DNA of 64,000 nt, taken from assembly GCA_002840535.1 (NCBI GenBank), contig PHBH01000028.1, positions 109,932-173,931 on the forward strand, in the 5' to 3' direction. The notes under the pieces were generated by a model that searched no databases, was not told the origin of the DNA, and worked only from the letters and a program-made list of their open reading frames with translations. This document shows positions 26,110 through 34,499 of this stretch, one piece after another. The translations under genes and the position numbers were made by a program. Source of the stretch: Deltaproteobacteria bacterium HGW-Deltaproteobacteria-15 (GTDB taxonomy: Bacteria; Desulfobacterota; DSM-4660; Desulfatiglandales; HGW-15). Positions within the stretch are counted from its first letter, which is position 1; the number at the start of each line of letters is the position of its first letter.

Positions 26110-27165
26110 ATGGACAGAGAACCTTCCACTGCATGCCGGTTCATTGAAAGGGTCAGGGAGAGAAACAAGGTGGGGGTGTGGGGATTCGGCAATGTCTCGA
26201 GAGACGTGGTCCTTTCCCTTGTGGAGCAGGGATTGGGCAAAGAGATCATCTTCTATGGAAGACCAAAAGAGGGATATCCCAACCGGGCAGGCGCCTGGGT
26301 GGAAGACCTGAAAGCGAACGCACTGCGGCGTCCCCGGATCCTGGGAACGAACAGCACCGAAGACATGGTAGGGCTGGATGTGATCTTTATCGGCGCCGGT
26401 GTACCGAGGAAGGAGGGGCAGAGCAGGAGGGATCTTCTGGCCATGAACACCGGTGTGATTGCCAAGACATCCCTCGAGATCCGAAGACTCTATGAAGGCT
26501 GCTCTTCCAAGGATCTCCCTGTGCTGGTCTACATGGGGAATCCTGTCACGAGCATGACCTGGGTGGGGTACAAGGCCTCGGGCTTCCCCAAACAGAACAT
26601 CATGGGGCAGGCAGGCAACCTGGACGCAAGAAGGATCTGCCATTCTGTTTCGAAAATCCTGGGGCTCTCAGGGAAAGATATGAAGGGGATCGTGTTCGGG
26701 GAACATGGCGACTCCATGGTCGCGAGCACGCGCTACTTCACGGTCGGGGGCATTCCGCTGGACGACCTGGTACGCGCGGAGGGAATCGATCCCATGAAAA
26801 TCAGGGAAGCCGTGGAAGAGGCAAAAAAAGGCGGGACCCACTTCGTCAACGAGACAGGACAGAGCGCCTCGGCCGGCCCTGCCAGGGCAGCATGCGAGAT
26901 GCTCCGATGCATCATTACCGGCGAGTCTGAAGTCCAGCCCGTGATTGCCATCCTCGAGAAGGAATATGGTCTCCTCAAGGAGAGCGACGGCCTGGATTCC
27001 ATGAGCTTCGGGGTTCCCGCCCGTATAGGTCCCGAGGGCGTCGAAAAGATCCATGAACTGCCGGTGGACGATTTTCGCGAAGAGCTGGAGAGGTCCGCCT
27101 CTTTCATCTTAAAGGACATTCAGGCTTCGGCCGGGATGCTGAAAGAGAAATTTGGAATCAGCTAA
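26110..27165 (+). CDS. mdh: Malate/lactate dehydrogenase family protein, probably malate dehydrogenase
   Basis: This NAD-dependent 2-hydroxyacid dehydrogenase has the Rossmann motif GVWGFGNVSRDV, the substrate loop GAGVPRKEGQSRRDLLAMN with arginines at the positions that select malate, the NPVT motif, and the catalytic His in FGEHGDSMV. The conserved Asp-Arg helix is QAGNLDARRI. At 351 residues it is somewhat longer than typical MDH (~310), through N- and C-terminal extensions. It would interconvert malate and oxaloacetate. It is divergent from the nuo operon, a sensible partner supplying NADH. Lactate specificity is less likely given the active-site loop. Confidence 0.85.
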   Translation: MDREPSTACRFIERVRERNKVGVWGFGNVSRDVVLSLVEQGLGKEIIFYGRPKEGYPNRAGAWVEDLKANALRRPRILGTNSTEDMVGLDVIFIGAGVPRKEGQSRRDLLAMNTGVIAKTSLEIRRLYEGCSSKDLPVLVYMGNPVTSMTWVGYKASGFPKQNIMGQAGNLDARRICHSVSKILGLSGKDMKGIVFGEHGDSMVASTRYFTVGGIPLDDLVRAEGIDPMKIREAVEEAKKGGTHFVNETGQSASAGPARAACEMLRCIITGESEVQPVIAILEKEYGLLKESDGLDSMSFGVPARIGPEGVEKIHELPVDDFREELERSASFILKDIQASAGMLKEKFGIS

Positions 27166-27224
27166 TGTGGATTTCCACGATCAGGCAGATTTTCAGACCA
27201 GCCTTGCAGCGGCCACAGGGAGAA

Positions 27225-28373
27225 CTAATCCCCGAGAAGCAGATCCAAGGGAAGAGGCGCGAACGGCCTCAGGAAGAAGGCTTCACCTTGGCTGTTTTCG
27301 CCCACGATCCAGCCTTTGTCATTAATGCCATAGGCTGCAACGCATTGCAGCCCGGGAGGCAGATTCACCACCAGGTCGTTCAGGTCATACATTGTACCGG
27401 ACTCCCATAGGAAAGCTTTACCGTACGAAGTGCCCGCCACCTGGCCCGCGTTGTTGATATCATAGGCCACGTTTTCCGTTGTGCTCATGATGGGGGGGGA
27501 AAAGTTGCCTGTGAGTGTTCCGGAATGGCTTCCGCCCCCTGACATATACAACAGGCTGCCTACAAACGAGTCGGAATCGTCGCCGCTGTCTGCCAGGATA
27601 CCCAAGTCCTGCATAGGCTGGCCGGGGGTTTTTAGGAAAGCACGATAATTCCCTTGCCCATTTTCAGCCCAGCCCACCACCTGGCCGGCATTGTTGATCC
27701 GGTAAGCACAGCTTTGCTCTCCCCCAAGACTGCCAAGATCGCTTGTCTCCCCGTTGGGGTTTCTCAAGAAGGCTCGCATCTCGGGGAACCAGCTGGAATC
27801 AACCGTCACCTCGGAACAACCCACCACCTGACCGGCGTCGTTGATGCTCCTAGCCCTTCCAACGATACCCAGATCTTGCATGGGCCGGCCGGGGTCCTTC
27901 AAAAAAGCTTTGACCTGGAATTCCTTGCTTATCGATAAACCCACTACCTGGCCGGAATTGTTTACGCCGTAAGCCCAACTGATCATGGCGCCATCTAACG
28001 TTCCAAGTTCCTTCATGGGTTGACCAGGGTTTTTCAGGTAAGCCCGAAAATGATTCTCCCCATCAGTCATCATCCCCACCACCTGGCCCCGCTCATTGAT
28101 GCCGCAAGCGTCTGCAGAAGACAAAGGCGTTGAGAGGCCGATAAGTGGCTGCATAGGTTTTCCCGGATCTTTCAAGAACCCCCAGTGAGAATCCTCCGTA
28201 CTAACCGACCCTACAATCCGGCCGGCCTTGTTGATATCATGTGCTTTAGTTGAAGTCGCATCAGGCAAGGTCTCCACGGCATGGTAAACATAGCGGGGCG
28301 CGGCATCGAGAGGGTCAGGGAACTGGAGTGTCGACAAGACGACCGCTGCAATTGTCAAAGCGAACTTCTTCAT
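27225..28373 (-). CDS. Exported HAF-repeat protein
   Basis: After a signal peptide (MKKFALTIAAVVLSTLQF) the protein has seven copies of a repeat whose core is (D/G)(I/V)N..G(Q/R)(V/I)VG, for example YGVNNSGQVVGLS, RSINDAGQVVGCS and YRINNAGQVVGWA, spaced by about 45 residues. This is the HAF family of probable extracellular repeats, likely a beta-propeller. Function is unknown. The track begins at an upstream TTG; the ATG at 28373 has GGAG six bases before it and gives a clean signal peptide (382 aa). It converges on the malate dehydrogenase gene. Confidence 0.85.
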   Translation of the reverse strand: MKKFALTIAAVVLSTLQFPDPLDAAPRYVYHAVETLPDATSTKAHDINKAGRIVGSVSTEDSHWGFLKDPGKPMQPLIGLSTPLSSADACGINERGQVVGMMTDGENHFRAYLKNPGQPMKELGTLDGAMISWAYGVNNSGQVVGLSISKEFQVKAFLKDPGRPMQDLGIVGRARSINDAGQVVGCSEVTVDSSWFPEMRAFLRNPNGETSDLGSLGGEQSCAYRINNAGQVVGWAENGQGNYRAFLKTPGQPMQDLGILADSGDDSDSFVGSLLYMSGGGSHSGTLTGNFSPPIMSTTENVAYDINNAGQVAGTSYGKAFLWESGTMYDLNDLVVNLPPGLQCVAAYGINDKGWIVGENSQGEAFFLRPFAPLPLDLLLGD

Positions 28374-28529
28374 CAGATTCTCCAAAGAAAACTGTTCTCA
28401 GTGACATTTCCGGAAAGGCGATGGCGCGGTTCGGATTGTGGGAACTCGTTTTTTATAATGGAATATAGGCGAATTGGTTATTCTATGTCAAGCAGTGATT
28501 AAGTATGCCATGTTTAGGCTTACACAGAG

Positions 28530-28949
28530 TCAGAGAGCGGGTTTATCTCCGCTCATCCTGTCGCATTTCTTTTTCACCTTCCCCAGGAATCCTCCCGTGG
28601 AGACGATCATTTGTTCATTGGCCCCTTCGGCGATTCTCTCGAACTCGTCCCGAACCGTCACGCGAAAGGTCAGTTTTCGTCCCTCGATCTTCTCCAGCAA
28701 GGCTTCGGCAGTAACCTTCAGCCCGAGAGGGGTAGCGGCAAAATGTCTGATCGAGATCATCGTCCCGACGGTGATCATGCCCGGTGGGAGGAGACCGTTG
28801 ACAGCGTTCCGCGAGGCCTTCTCCATCAGGAGGACCACCCAGTGAGTGGAGAGGACCTCAGCGCCGGTATTCCCGATGGTGCTCGCCAGGTGCTCCCGTT
28901 GAACAACCATTTCGTCCTTACCCTTAAGCCCGGTCTTGATCTCAGCCAT
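28530..28949 (-). CDS. Hotdog-fold thioesterase (FlK-like)
   Basis: The 139-residue protein fits the fluoroacetyl-CoA thioesterase-like hotdog family: an STHWVVLLMEKASRNAV helix, the GTMISIRHFAATPLGLKVTAEALLE strand region, and a closing RVTVRDEFERIAEG strand. The conserved Thr/His/Glu set seen in FlK is plausibly present (STHW, EKAS, IRHFAATP). It would hydrolyse an acyl-CoA in the cytosol; the substrate cannot be read from sequence. The ATG at 28949 has GGAGGTGGAG upstream and is preferred over the GTG three codons earlier. No operon partner. Confidence 0.8.
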   Translation of the reverse strand: MAEIKTGLKGKDEMVVQREHLASTIGNTGAEVLSTHWVVLLMEKASRNAVNGLLPPGMITVGTMISIRHFAATPLGLKVTAEALLEKIEGRKLTFRVTVRDEFERIAEGANEQMIVSTGGFLGKVKKKCDRMSGDKPAL

Positions 28950-28971
28950 TTTCTCCACCTCCGTACTCCGT

Positions 28972-29158
28972 CATTTCCCGCACGACCTGTGCGGGGAATC
29001 CAGAAAGACAAAGACTTCTGGATGCTGGATCGAATCCCACAAACAATACGGGATAAGCCGGCATGACGAAATGAGTCTCTGATTGACACTTATAACACCT
29101 CTCTGGTAAGTGTGCCCCTTTGATAAGTCTTTTTTAACGAGCTTCAGGGGAGGAAAAC
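28972..29158. other. Repeat and putative operator upstream of rdgC
   Basis: A palindromic dispersed repeat (CGTCATTTCCCGCACGACC .. GGCATGACG) covers about 28972-29069. Next, ACACTTA (29086-29092) and TAAGTGT (29107-29113) form a perfect inverted repeat overlapping a TTGACA (29083-29088), a possible operator. The ATG at 29159 has GGGGAGG upstream. Confidence 0.45.
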
Positions 29159-29779
29159 ATGGGTCTTATGTACGGATCCGGCAGTTTCACGAGGTATCTG
29201 GTCGACGGCGCGATTCCCGAGGACTATCTGGAGGAATTCCCGAAGAGAATTTCCAGATTTGCCTTCCGGAATATCGATCCTTCTTCCGAGCAGGAGCGTT
29301 CGTTCGGCTGGGTCAATATCATGGATATGTTCGACAGCCGGTTTCGCGGGATGGAATTCCTCAAAGAGCCCTGTATCGCCATGTCGTGGCGCGTGGATGT
29401 GAGGAAAGTTCCGTCAAAGGCGCTGAAGCAGGCCTGCAGGGAGGCAGAGGAAAAGATCAAGGAGGCGGAAGGGCTGGAGTATATCGCAAAAGGGAGACGC
29501 CAGGAAATCAGGGATACCATGCAGCGGGAGCTCATTCGAAGGGCCATTCCCCGGTCCCGGACTCACGACATGATCTGGAATCTTCGCACCTCCATGCTCC
29601 TTTTCGGCTCTACCAGCAACAGCATATCGGATGAATTCGCGCAGTTTTTCTCTGAATGCTTCGGCCTTCAACTGAAGGTCATCTTTCCCTATTCTAATGC
29701 GGCACGGCTGCTTGAAAAAGAGGGCATGGATCCCACCCTTCTCGAATCCCTCTATCCTTCCCTGGCGGAGGTGAAGTAA
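29159..29779 (+). CDS. rdgC: RdgC-like recombination-associated protein, N-terminal part
   Basis: This 206-residue ORF aligns by eye with the N-terminal two thirds of E. coli RdgC, a ring-shaped DNA-binding protein that limits RecA loading. Shared features are ERSFGWVNI (GWV motif), KGRRQEIRDTMQRELIRRAI matching the KDSLKDEVLHSLLPRAF region, and SRTHDMIWNLRTSMLLFGST. E. coli RdgC has 303 residues; the missing C-terminal part is supplied by the next ORF, which begins one base after this stop. Function as a split, two-chain RdgC is inferred. Confidence 0.75.
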   Translation: MGLMYGSGSFTRYLVDGAIPEDYLEEFPKRISRFAFRNIDPSSEQERSFGWVNIMDMFDSRFRGMEFLKEPCIAMSWRVDVRKVPSKALKQACREAEEKIKEAEGLEYIAKGRRQEIRDTMQRELIRRAIPRSRTHDMIWNLRTSMLLFGSTSNSISDEFAQFFSECFGLQLKVIFPYSNAARLLEKEGMDPTLLESLYPSLAEVK

Positions 29780-29780
29780 G

Positions 29781-30302
29781 ATGCAAGTCATTGATAGGGC
29801 AAGAGACTATGGATTTCTGGGGCGGGAATTTCTCGTCTGGCTCTGGTACAAAAGCAGGACGAACGAAGGAAGATTCGACCTGGCAGAAGCCGGGGAGGCG
29901 GAACTGTTGTTTGACTGCCGCGTCGTTCTCCAATCAGAGGAAGACGGCACGGAGAAGGTCGTATGCCTGGGGGAAAAATCGCATCTACGGGAGGCCCGCT
30001 TTGCCCTCACCGAGCATAAAACCGTCACCGAAGCCATGCTGAAATTGATCATCGGCGACGACGAATGGTCCTTTATCCTCGACTCCACCTGGATGAATTT
30101 CAGATCCTTCAAAACACCCAAGGTGATGCAGGACAATGACAAGGACCCCGAAGGTCTTTTCTACGAGAAATTCCAATTGATTGAAAAGGCCCTCTCCGCC
30201 ATGGATTCCATTTACGCTTCCTTCATAAAGATCAGGCTGTCTCCGGAGTGGTCGGCAGAGGAGCTTCCGGCCCTGCTCAAATGGATCAAGGAAGGGAAGT
30301 AG
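29781..30302 (+). CDS. RdgC-like protein, C-terminal part as a separate ORF
   Basis: The 173-residue product resembles the last third of RdgC: FLVWLWYKSRTNEGRFDLAE corresponds to the LTEWV region, AELLFDCRVVLQSEEDG to the AELKSLLEDGG segment, ALTEHKTVTEAMLKLIIGDD to the IEAGKVVTKLALDW region, and FYEKFQLIEKALSAMDSIY to the final helix. It has its own start, with GAGGTGAA seven bases upstream inside the previous gene's end, and lies in a different frame. It may bind its partner to rebuild the ring. The match is by memory of the family and should be tested by profile search. Confidence 0.65.
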   Translation: MQVIDRARDYGFLGREFLVWLWYKSRTNEGRFDLAEAGEAELLFDCRVVLQSEEDGTEKVVCLGEKSHLREARFALTEHKTVTEAMLKLIIGDDEWSFILDSTWMNFRSFKTPKVMQDNDKDPEGLFYEKFQLIEKALSAMDSIYASFIKIRLSPEWSAEELPALLKWIKEGK

Positions 30303-30320
30303 GCGGCCGGGGCTTTGTCC

Positions 30321-30350
30321 TTGACAGGATCGCCCGCTTCACCATATTGT
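30321..30350 (+). promoter_or_regulatory. Sigma-70 promoter of the cobalamin-uptake transcript
   Basis: TTGACA (30321-30326), 18 bases, TATTGT (30345-30350), immediately before the riboswitch. A 16-base alternative uses CATATT. Confidence 0.55.
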
Positions 30351-30358
30351 GAAATCAT

Positions 30359-30540
30359 TCAGGTGCCAACGCTCAATAGGGAATCCCGTGAAAGACGGGA
30401 GCGGTCCCGCCGCTGTGATCCTCCCCCGAAAATCAACGGGGAAGCAGCCTGCAGGCACTTTGCTGGACTGAGCCACTGTCCGGTTGAGCCGGATGGGAAG
30501 GTGGTCCTGCAGGAGGGGAGAGCCAGAAGACCTGCCTGAA
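30359..30540 (+). ncRNA. Cobalamin (AdoCbl) riboswitch
   Basis: All main landmarks are readable: AGGTGCC at the 5' end, GGGAATCCCGTGAAAGACGG with GGAGCGGTCCCGCCGCTGTG, the GCCACTG core box, GGGAAGG, and the B12 box AGCCAGAAGACCTGCC at 30530. The element precedes a FecCD-type permease, the usual target for corrinoid feedback control. Confidence 0.95.
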
Positions 30541-30612
30541 GATGAGATTCGGTCCCCCCCGGGGTATGCTTAGGGGCGGCTGAAGGATATGGGGATCAAG
30601 TAAACTGGGTGC

Positions 30613-30657
30613 AATCCTTAAATCCGGATATCAGGATTTAAGGATTTTTTTGTTTTT
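30613..30657 (+). terminator. Intrinsic terminator of the riboswitch, overlapping the btuC ribosome site
   Basis: A perfect 13-bp stem, AATCCTTAAATCC with GGATTTAAGGATT, and an 8-base loop are followed by T-runs up to the btuC ATG. The only Shine-Dalgarno-like AAGGA before btuC lies within the 3' arm, so the hairpin would also block translation. Confidence 0.85.
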
Positions 30658-31725
30658 ATGAACCGAGAAGAAATCTACCGTCTTGAAGAGGCAGCAGGAA
30701 GGAAATTCACGATCCTGCTTGTCCTCCTCATTGCAGCCGCCGCAGGCTCCATCTTTCTGGCGACTCTGCTGGGCAAGGCGGAGATCCCGGCGCGGGGGGT
30801 TGCCGACGTGATCATGGAGGCGATCGGCATCAGGGACGAGTCGATGTCCGACTCCACGTGGCGGCTCATCGTCCTGGACATCCGGCTGAGCCGCATTTGC
30901 CTCGGCATGCTTGTCGGGATCGCCCTTGCGGTCGCAGGAACGGTATTCCAGGGGGTTCTTCGAAATCCGCTGGCCGACCCCTTTACCATCGGCGTGTCTA
31001 CAGGCGCGGCCTTCGGCGCTTCCCTGGCCCTTTTTCTGGGCGGCGGGTCGGTCCAGCTTGTCGGGTTCGGCCTTGTCCCTCTCGCATCCCTTGCCGGCGC
31101 CATGATCGCTCTCATTGCCGTGGTGACGCTGGGCAAGGTCAACGGCCACTTGAGGCGGGACACCATGGTCCTTGCAGGGATCGTTGTGGCCACGTTTCTG
31201 TCAGCGCTTATCTCCCTGCTGAAGTCCCTGGACGAGGAATCCGTGGCGAGCATCGTTTTCTGGGTCATGGGCAGTTTTCAGGGAAGGGGATGGGACCACC
31301 TCCTCCTCGCACTGCCCTACGCAGCCGCAGGATTGATCATCATTTGGACCTGCTCCCGGGAACTGGATATCCTCAGCATGGGAGACACCCAGGCGAAGCT
31401 CCTCGGTGTTCATGCGGAAAGAGCCAGGCTGCTCCTGATGATCGGCGCAAGCCTCATCACGGCAGCAGCGGTGTCGGTTTCCGGGGTGATCGGATTCGTG
31501 GGGCTGATTATGCCCCACTTGATGAGGATGATCGTCGGAGCGGAGCATCGGAGGCTCCTCGTTCTCTCCGGGTTGGCAGGCGGCCTGGCACTCGTCTGGT
31601 CCGATGTGCTGGCTCGGACCATACTTCCAGGAGGTGAAGAATTGCCGGTGGGCGTTGTCACCGCCCTGATGGGAGGCCCCTTCTTCTGTTTTCTTCTGAA
31701 GAGGAAAAGAGGGTCTGAAACATGA
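30658..31725 (+). CDS. btuC: Vitamin B12/corrinoid ABC transporter permease (FecCD family)
   Basis: The 355-residue permease has about ten membrane helices and the FecCD signatures DIRLSRICLGMLVGIALAVA, GTVFQGVLRNPLADPFTIG and GVIGFVGLIMPHLMRMIVG with the coupling-helix Gly. It would import cobalamin or another corrinoid across the inner membrane with BtuD and BtuF. Assignment to B12 rather than siderophore rests on the riboswitch upstream. The ATG follows the terminator T-run directly; AAGGA is 13 bases away, longer than usual. The stop overlaps btuD (ATGA). Confidence 0.9.
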   Translation: MNREEIYRLEEAAGRKFTILLVLLIAAAAGSIFLATLLGKAEIPARGVADVIMEAIGIRDESMSDSTWRLIVLDIRLSRICLGMLVGIALAVAGTVFQGVLRNPLADPFTIGVSTGAAFGASLALFLGGGSVQLVGFGLVPLASLAGAMIALIAVVTLGKVNGHLRRDTMVLAGIVVATFLSALISLLKSLDEESVASIVFWVMGSFQGRGWDHLLLALPYAAAGLIIIWTCSRELDILSMGDTQAKLLGVHAERARLLLMIGASLITAAAVSVSGVIGFVGLIMPHLMRMIVGAEHRRLLVLSGLAGGLALVWSDVLARTILPGGEELPVGVVTALMGGPFFCFLLKRKRGSET

Positions 31726-32540
31726 TCGAGGCGGCTTCCCTGGCCTGCGGGTATGGAAAGAAGGATGTCCTGAAGGATATTCACTTTCGAGTCCGGCCCG
31801 GTGAATTCGTGGGAATTCTTGGGCCTAACGGGACCGGGAAATCGACCTTTCTTCTCACTCTGGGAGGGGTCCTGCCATACCGGAGCGGAAGCATCAGGAT
31901 CAGTGGAGAAGAAATCGCGGAGAAGGGCCAGGGATGGAGAGCGAAGAGGATTTCCTCTGTTCAGCAAAGATCGGAGATCTCCTTTCCTTTCAAGTGTCTC
32001 TCCGTGGTGCTCATGGGCAGGTATCCCTACCTTTCCCGCTGGGGAGGGTACTCCCCTGCGGACCGGGAAGCCGCGCTCCAGGCCATGGAGGATACCGGCA
32101 CGATCCATCTGGCCGAAAGGATGATTACAGAGGTTTCCGGTGGCGAAGCCCAGCGGGTCATCATAGCAAGGGCATTGGCCCAGCAAACCGATCTGCTCTT
32201 TCTGGACGAGGCCACTTCAAACCTCGACGTTTCAGGCAAGATCCGGATCTTCGACCTCCTGAGGCGAAAGAACTCCTCAGGAACAACCATCCTGTGCGCC
32301 ATGCATGACCTGAATCTTGCGGCGCTTTACTGCAGGAGACTGATATTCCTCAAGGCCCAGGGTATCGTGCTGGACGGGCCCACGGAAGAGACATTCAAGG
32401 ATGAAACTTTATCGAGGATATATGAAACGGATGTTCGGGTGTGCAGGCATCCTGTCACGAACGATCCGCAGGCCCTTTTCGTGCCCGGCCCGGATCATCG
32501 GCCCGGCCCTGATGCTGGGGGGACTGCTTCTCCCCTTTAA
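31722..32540 (+). CDS. btuD: Corrinoid ABC transporter ATP-binding protein
   Basis: This is a 272-residue ABC ATPase with Walker A GPNGTGKST (Thr in place of the usual Ala), Q-loop near SSVQQRSEIS, signature VSGGEAQRV, Walker B DLLFLDEATSNLD and the switch His in CAMHDLNL. It powers the BtuC permease. The C-terminal 50 residues overlap the start of btuF in another frame. The ATG overlaps the btuC stop. Confidence 0.92.
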   Translation: MIEAASLACGYGKKDVLKDIHFRVRPGEFVGILGPNGTGKSTFLLTLGGVLPYRSGSIRISGEEIAEKGQGWRAKRISSVQQRSEISFPFKCLSVVLMGRYPYLSRWGGYSPADREAALQAMEDTGTIHLAERMITEVSGGEAQRVIIARALAQQTDLLFLDEATSNLDVSGKIRIFDLLRRKNSSGTTILCAMHDLNLAALYCRRLIFLKAQGIVLDGPTEETFKDETLSRIYETDVRVCRHPVTNDPQALFVPGPDHRPGPDAGGTASPL

Positions 32541-33375
32541 TGGCCTGGCCGGTGAGACTGCGATCACGGATGATTTCGGCAACCGGGTTGCACTCCCAAT
32601 GCCTGCACAAAGGATCATTGCGCTCTATGGCGCCTTCAACGAGATCCTGGCTGCAATGGGGCTGGAGGAAAGAATAGTGGGGAGGACAAAGGCGGATTCC
32701 CTGCCCCCCTCCATTGTTTCCAAACCCTCCATCGGGACTCACATGAGGCCCAATATTGAGGTGATTCTGTCCCTGAAGCCGGACCTGATCATACAATCCG
32801 CCGGCCGCAAGGAAGGGGCAGTGATGGTGGACCAGTTGCGAAAAGAGGGGTTGTGCGTTGCGGTCTTCAACCCGAACAGCTTCGAGTCCCTTTTCTCCGT
32901 GATCAGACGACTTGGGATCCTGACCGGCGAGGGAGCCCCTGCCGAAAGACTCATTGGATCCCTGGGCCGGAGGTTGTCCGTGGTGGAGGCCCGCCTCCGG
33001 GGCGTGGAATCCCGGCCAGGCGTCTTTTTCGAGGTGCGCCACACGAACCTGCTGGCCGCCGGCCGCGGATCGATCGTCAATGAAATCATCGAAAGGGCGG
33101 GAGGACGAAACTGCATCGGTATTCAAAAGAAGATGGCGCGGATTGGAATGGAAACCCTGATTGAAATGAACCCCGAAGTTTACGTGGTCCAGAAGGGTCC
33201 GATGAATCAGAATCCCTCACTCCCTTCGGAAAGGGACCATTTCAAGGTGCTCGATGCCGTGAAGAACAAGAGAATCCTCATGGTGGATGAGCAGATCTAT
33301 TCGAGGCCCGGGCCCAGATCGGTTGAGGCGGTGGAGTCGCTTGCTCCATTCCTGCATCCGGAGAGGTTCCGGTAG
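32422..33375 (+). CDS. btuF: Corrinoid-binding periplasmic protein
   Basis: The mature part is a type III substrate-binding protein: ITDDFGNRVALPMPAQRIIA at the start, IEVILSLKPDLII, then AGGRNCIG and LIEMNPEVYVVQKG. ATG at 32422 with GAGG four bases upstream is preferred over 32401. The signal sequence is long; TIRRPF precedes the hydrophobic ARIIGPALMLGGLLLPF, and the paired arginines could mean Tat export, although Sec is usual. It overlaps btuD by about 119 bases. Start position is not certain. It would deliver corrinoids to BtuCD. Confidence 0.85.
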   Translation: MKRMFGCAGILSRTIRRPFSCPARIIGPALMLGGLLLPFNGLAGETAITDDFGNRVALPMPAQRIIALYGAFNEILAAMGLEERIVGRTKADSLPPSIVSKPSIGTHMRPNIEVILSLKPDLIIQSAGRKEGAVMVDQLRKEGLCVAVFNPNSFESLFSVIRRLGILTGEGAPAERLIGSLGRRLSVVEARLRGVESRPGVFFEVRHTNLLAAGRGSIVNEIIERAGGRNCIGIQKKMARIGMETLIEMNPEVYVVQKGPMNQNPSLPSERDHFKVLDAVKNKRILMVDEQIYSRPGPRSVEAVESLAPFLHPERFR

Positions 33376-33782
33376 GGGTATTGGTCATTTTGGCATTGAT
33401 CATTGATCATTCGGCATTTTTCATCGGTCGGGAATGGATGAACGGGAATTTCAGGTCCTGAACGTCCAACATTGAACATCGAACGTCCAACGTCGAATGA
33501 AAATCAAATACGTAGATGGGTGGAGCGAAGCGAAACCAATTCTAGAATCTTCGAATGAGAATTCCATAAGCCACCCTTTGGCGGCGGCCTAACCAATGAC
33601 AAGTTCACCATTCTTGCGCAGTGTGCTGAAGAACTCAATGCTTGCAGGTTGCTCAAAAATGTCCAGATGCAAGGCGCCCGAAATCCTGAGGAGTGAGGCG
33701 TACACTTTAGTACGCCGCAACGACGAAGGATAAGGGCAACGCCGCAGATGGGCGTTTTTCAGCAACCTGACAGGAGATCGAC
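33376..33782. other. Intergenic region with 7-bp-period repeats and a terminal-inverted-repeat element
   Basis: Directly after the btuF stop come ATTGATC ATTGATC ATTCGGC units and then AACGTCC AACATTG AACATCG AACGTCC AACGTCG (to about 33500). A fragment GTAGATGGGTGGAGCGAAGC follows at 33512, then the element at 33645-33769. The minus-strand ORF 33589-33801 is judged spurious. Confidence 0.7.
33645..33769. repeat. 125-bp element with about 26-bp terminal inverted repeats
   Basis: CAGGTTGCTCAAAAATGTCC..AGATGC at the left matches the complement of GCAGATGGGCGTTTTT..CAGCAACCTG at the right with few mismatches. An internal palindrome GGCGTACACTTTAGTACGCC lies between. This resembles a dispersed non-coding, MITE-like repeat seen in deltaproteobacterial genomes. 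Confidence 0.7.
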
Positions 33783-34499
33783 ATGAACGAATATGGGACA
33801 CTATACGGCATCGGCGTCGGCCCGGGCGACCCGGAATTGATCACTCTCAAGGCAGTGAAGATCCTGCAGAGGGTGGCGTGCGTGTTTGCAGCCGCCTCAC
33901 CCAGGAACAGCCATTCCCTTGCCGAGAAGTCAATTTCTCCTCATCTGAGGGAAGACACCCCGGTGGTGCGTCTGAATTTCCCCATGACCAAGGATCGAGT
34001 TGAGCTGAAAGAGGCGTGGGGAGAGAATGCTCGAAAGATCATGGAAGTGGTTGGGGCAGGCAAAGACGCAGCGCTGATCACCCTGGGCGACCCCATGACC
34101 TACAGCACATTCGGATATATGATGCGCACCATGAGCGAGGAAAACCCTGGCGTGCCTATTCGGATCATCCCCGGCATAACCTCTTTTCAAGCTGCCTCCG
34201 CTGCAACAGGATGGGTTCTGGCAGAAGGAGAAGAATCCTTCAGCGTGGTCTCGGGCGCACTGGGGGCTGAGCGGCTCACCGACGTGATCGAACACACGGA
34301 CACGGTGGTGATTCTCAAGGTCTATCGTCACTACAAGGAGATCATGGAGGCCTTGAAGAGACTGGATCTGAGCGGGAAGTCGGTCCTGGTATCCCAGTGC
34401 GGACTGAAGGATGAGAAAATCGTATGGAACCCCATGGATAATGTCAACGGGCTCCCGCCATATCTCTCTCTCCTTCTCATCAGGAAGAAAAAGAGATGA
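33783..34499 (+). CDS. cbiL: Precorrin-2/cobalt-factor-II C20-methyltransferase
   Basis: This SAM-dependent tetrapyrrole methyltransferase begins GTLYGIGVGPGDPELITLKA, the family's opening motif, and has AALITLGDPMTYSTFGYM with the conserved GDP, and IRIIPGITSFQAASAATG. The MTYST segment is typical of the C20 enzyme (CbiL/CobI) rather than other ring methylases. It methylates precorrin-2 or Co-factor II in corrin synthesis. Length (238) is normal. It is the only corrin-ring gene in the window; its placement after btuCDF suggests a B12 locus. It overlaps the next gene by ATGA. Confidence 0.9.
   Translation: MNEYGTLYGIGVGPGDPELITLKAVKILQRVACVFAAASPRNSHSLAEKSISPHLREDTPVVRLNFPMTKDRVELKEAWGENARKIMEVVGAGKDAALITLGDPMTYSTFGYMMRTMSEENPGVPIRIIPGITSFQAASAATGWVLAEGEESFSVVSGALGAERLTDVIEHTDTVVILKVYRHYKEIMEALKRLDLSGKSVLVSQCGLKDEKIVWNPMDNVNGLPPYLSLLLIRKKKR

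Noticed and set aside
33589-33801. 70-codon minus ORF
   Set aside because: It reads through the terminal-inverted-repeat element; such frames are common artefacts of that repeat.
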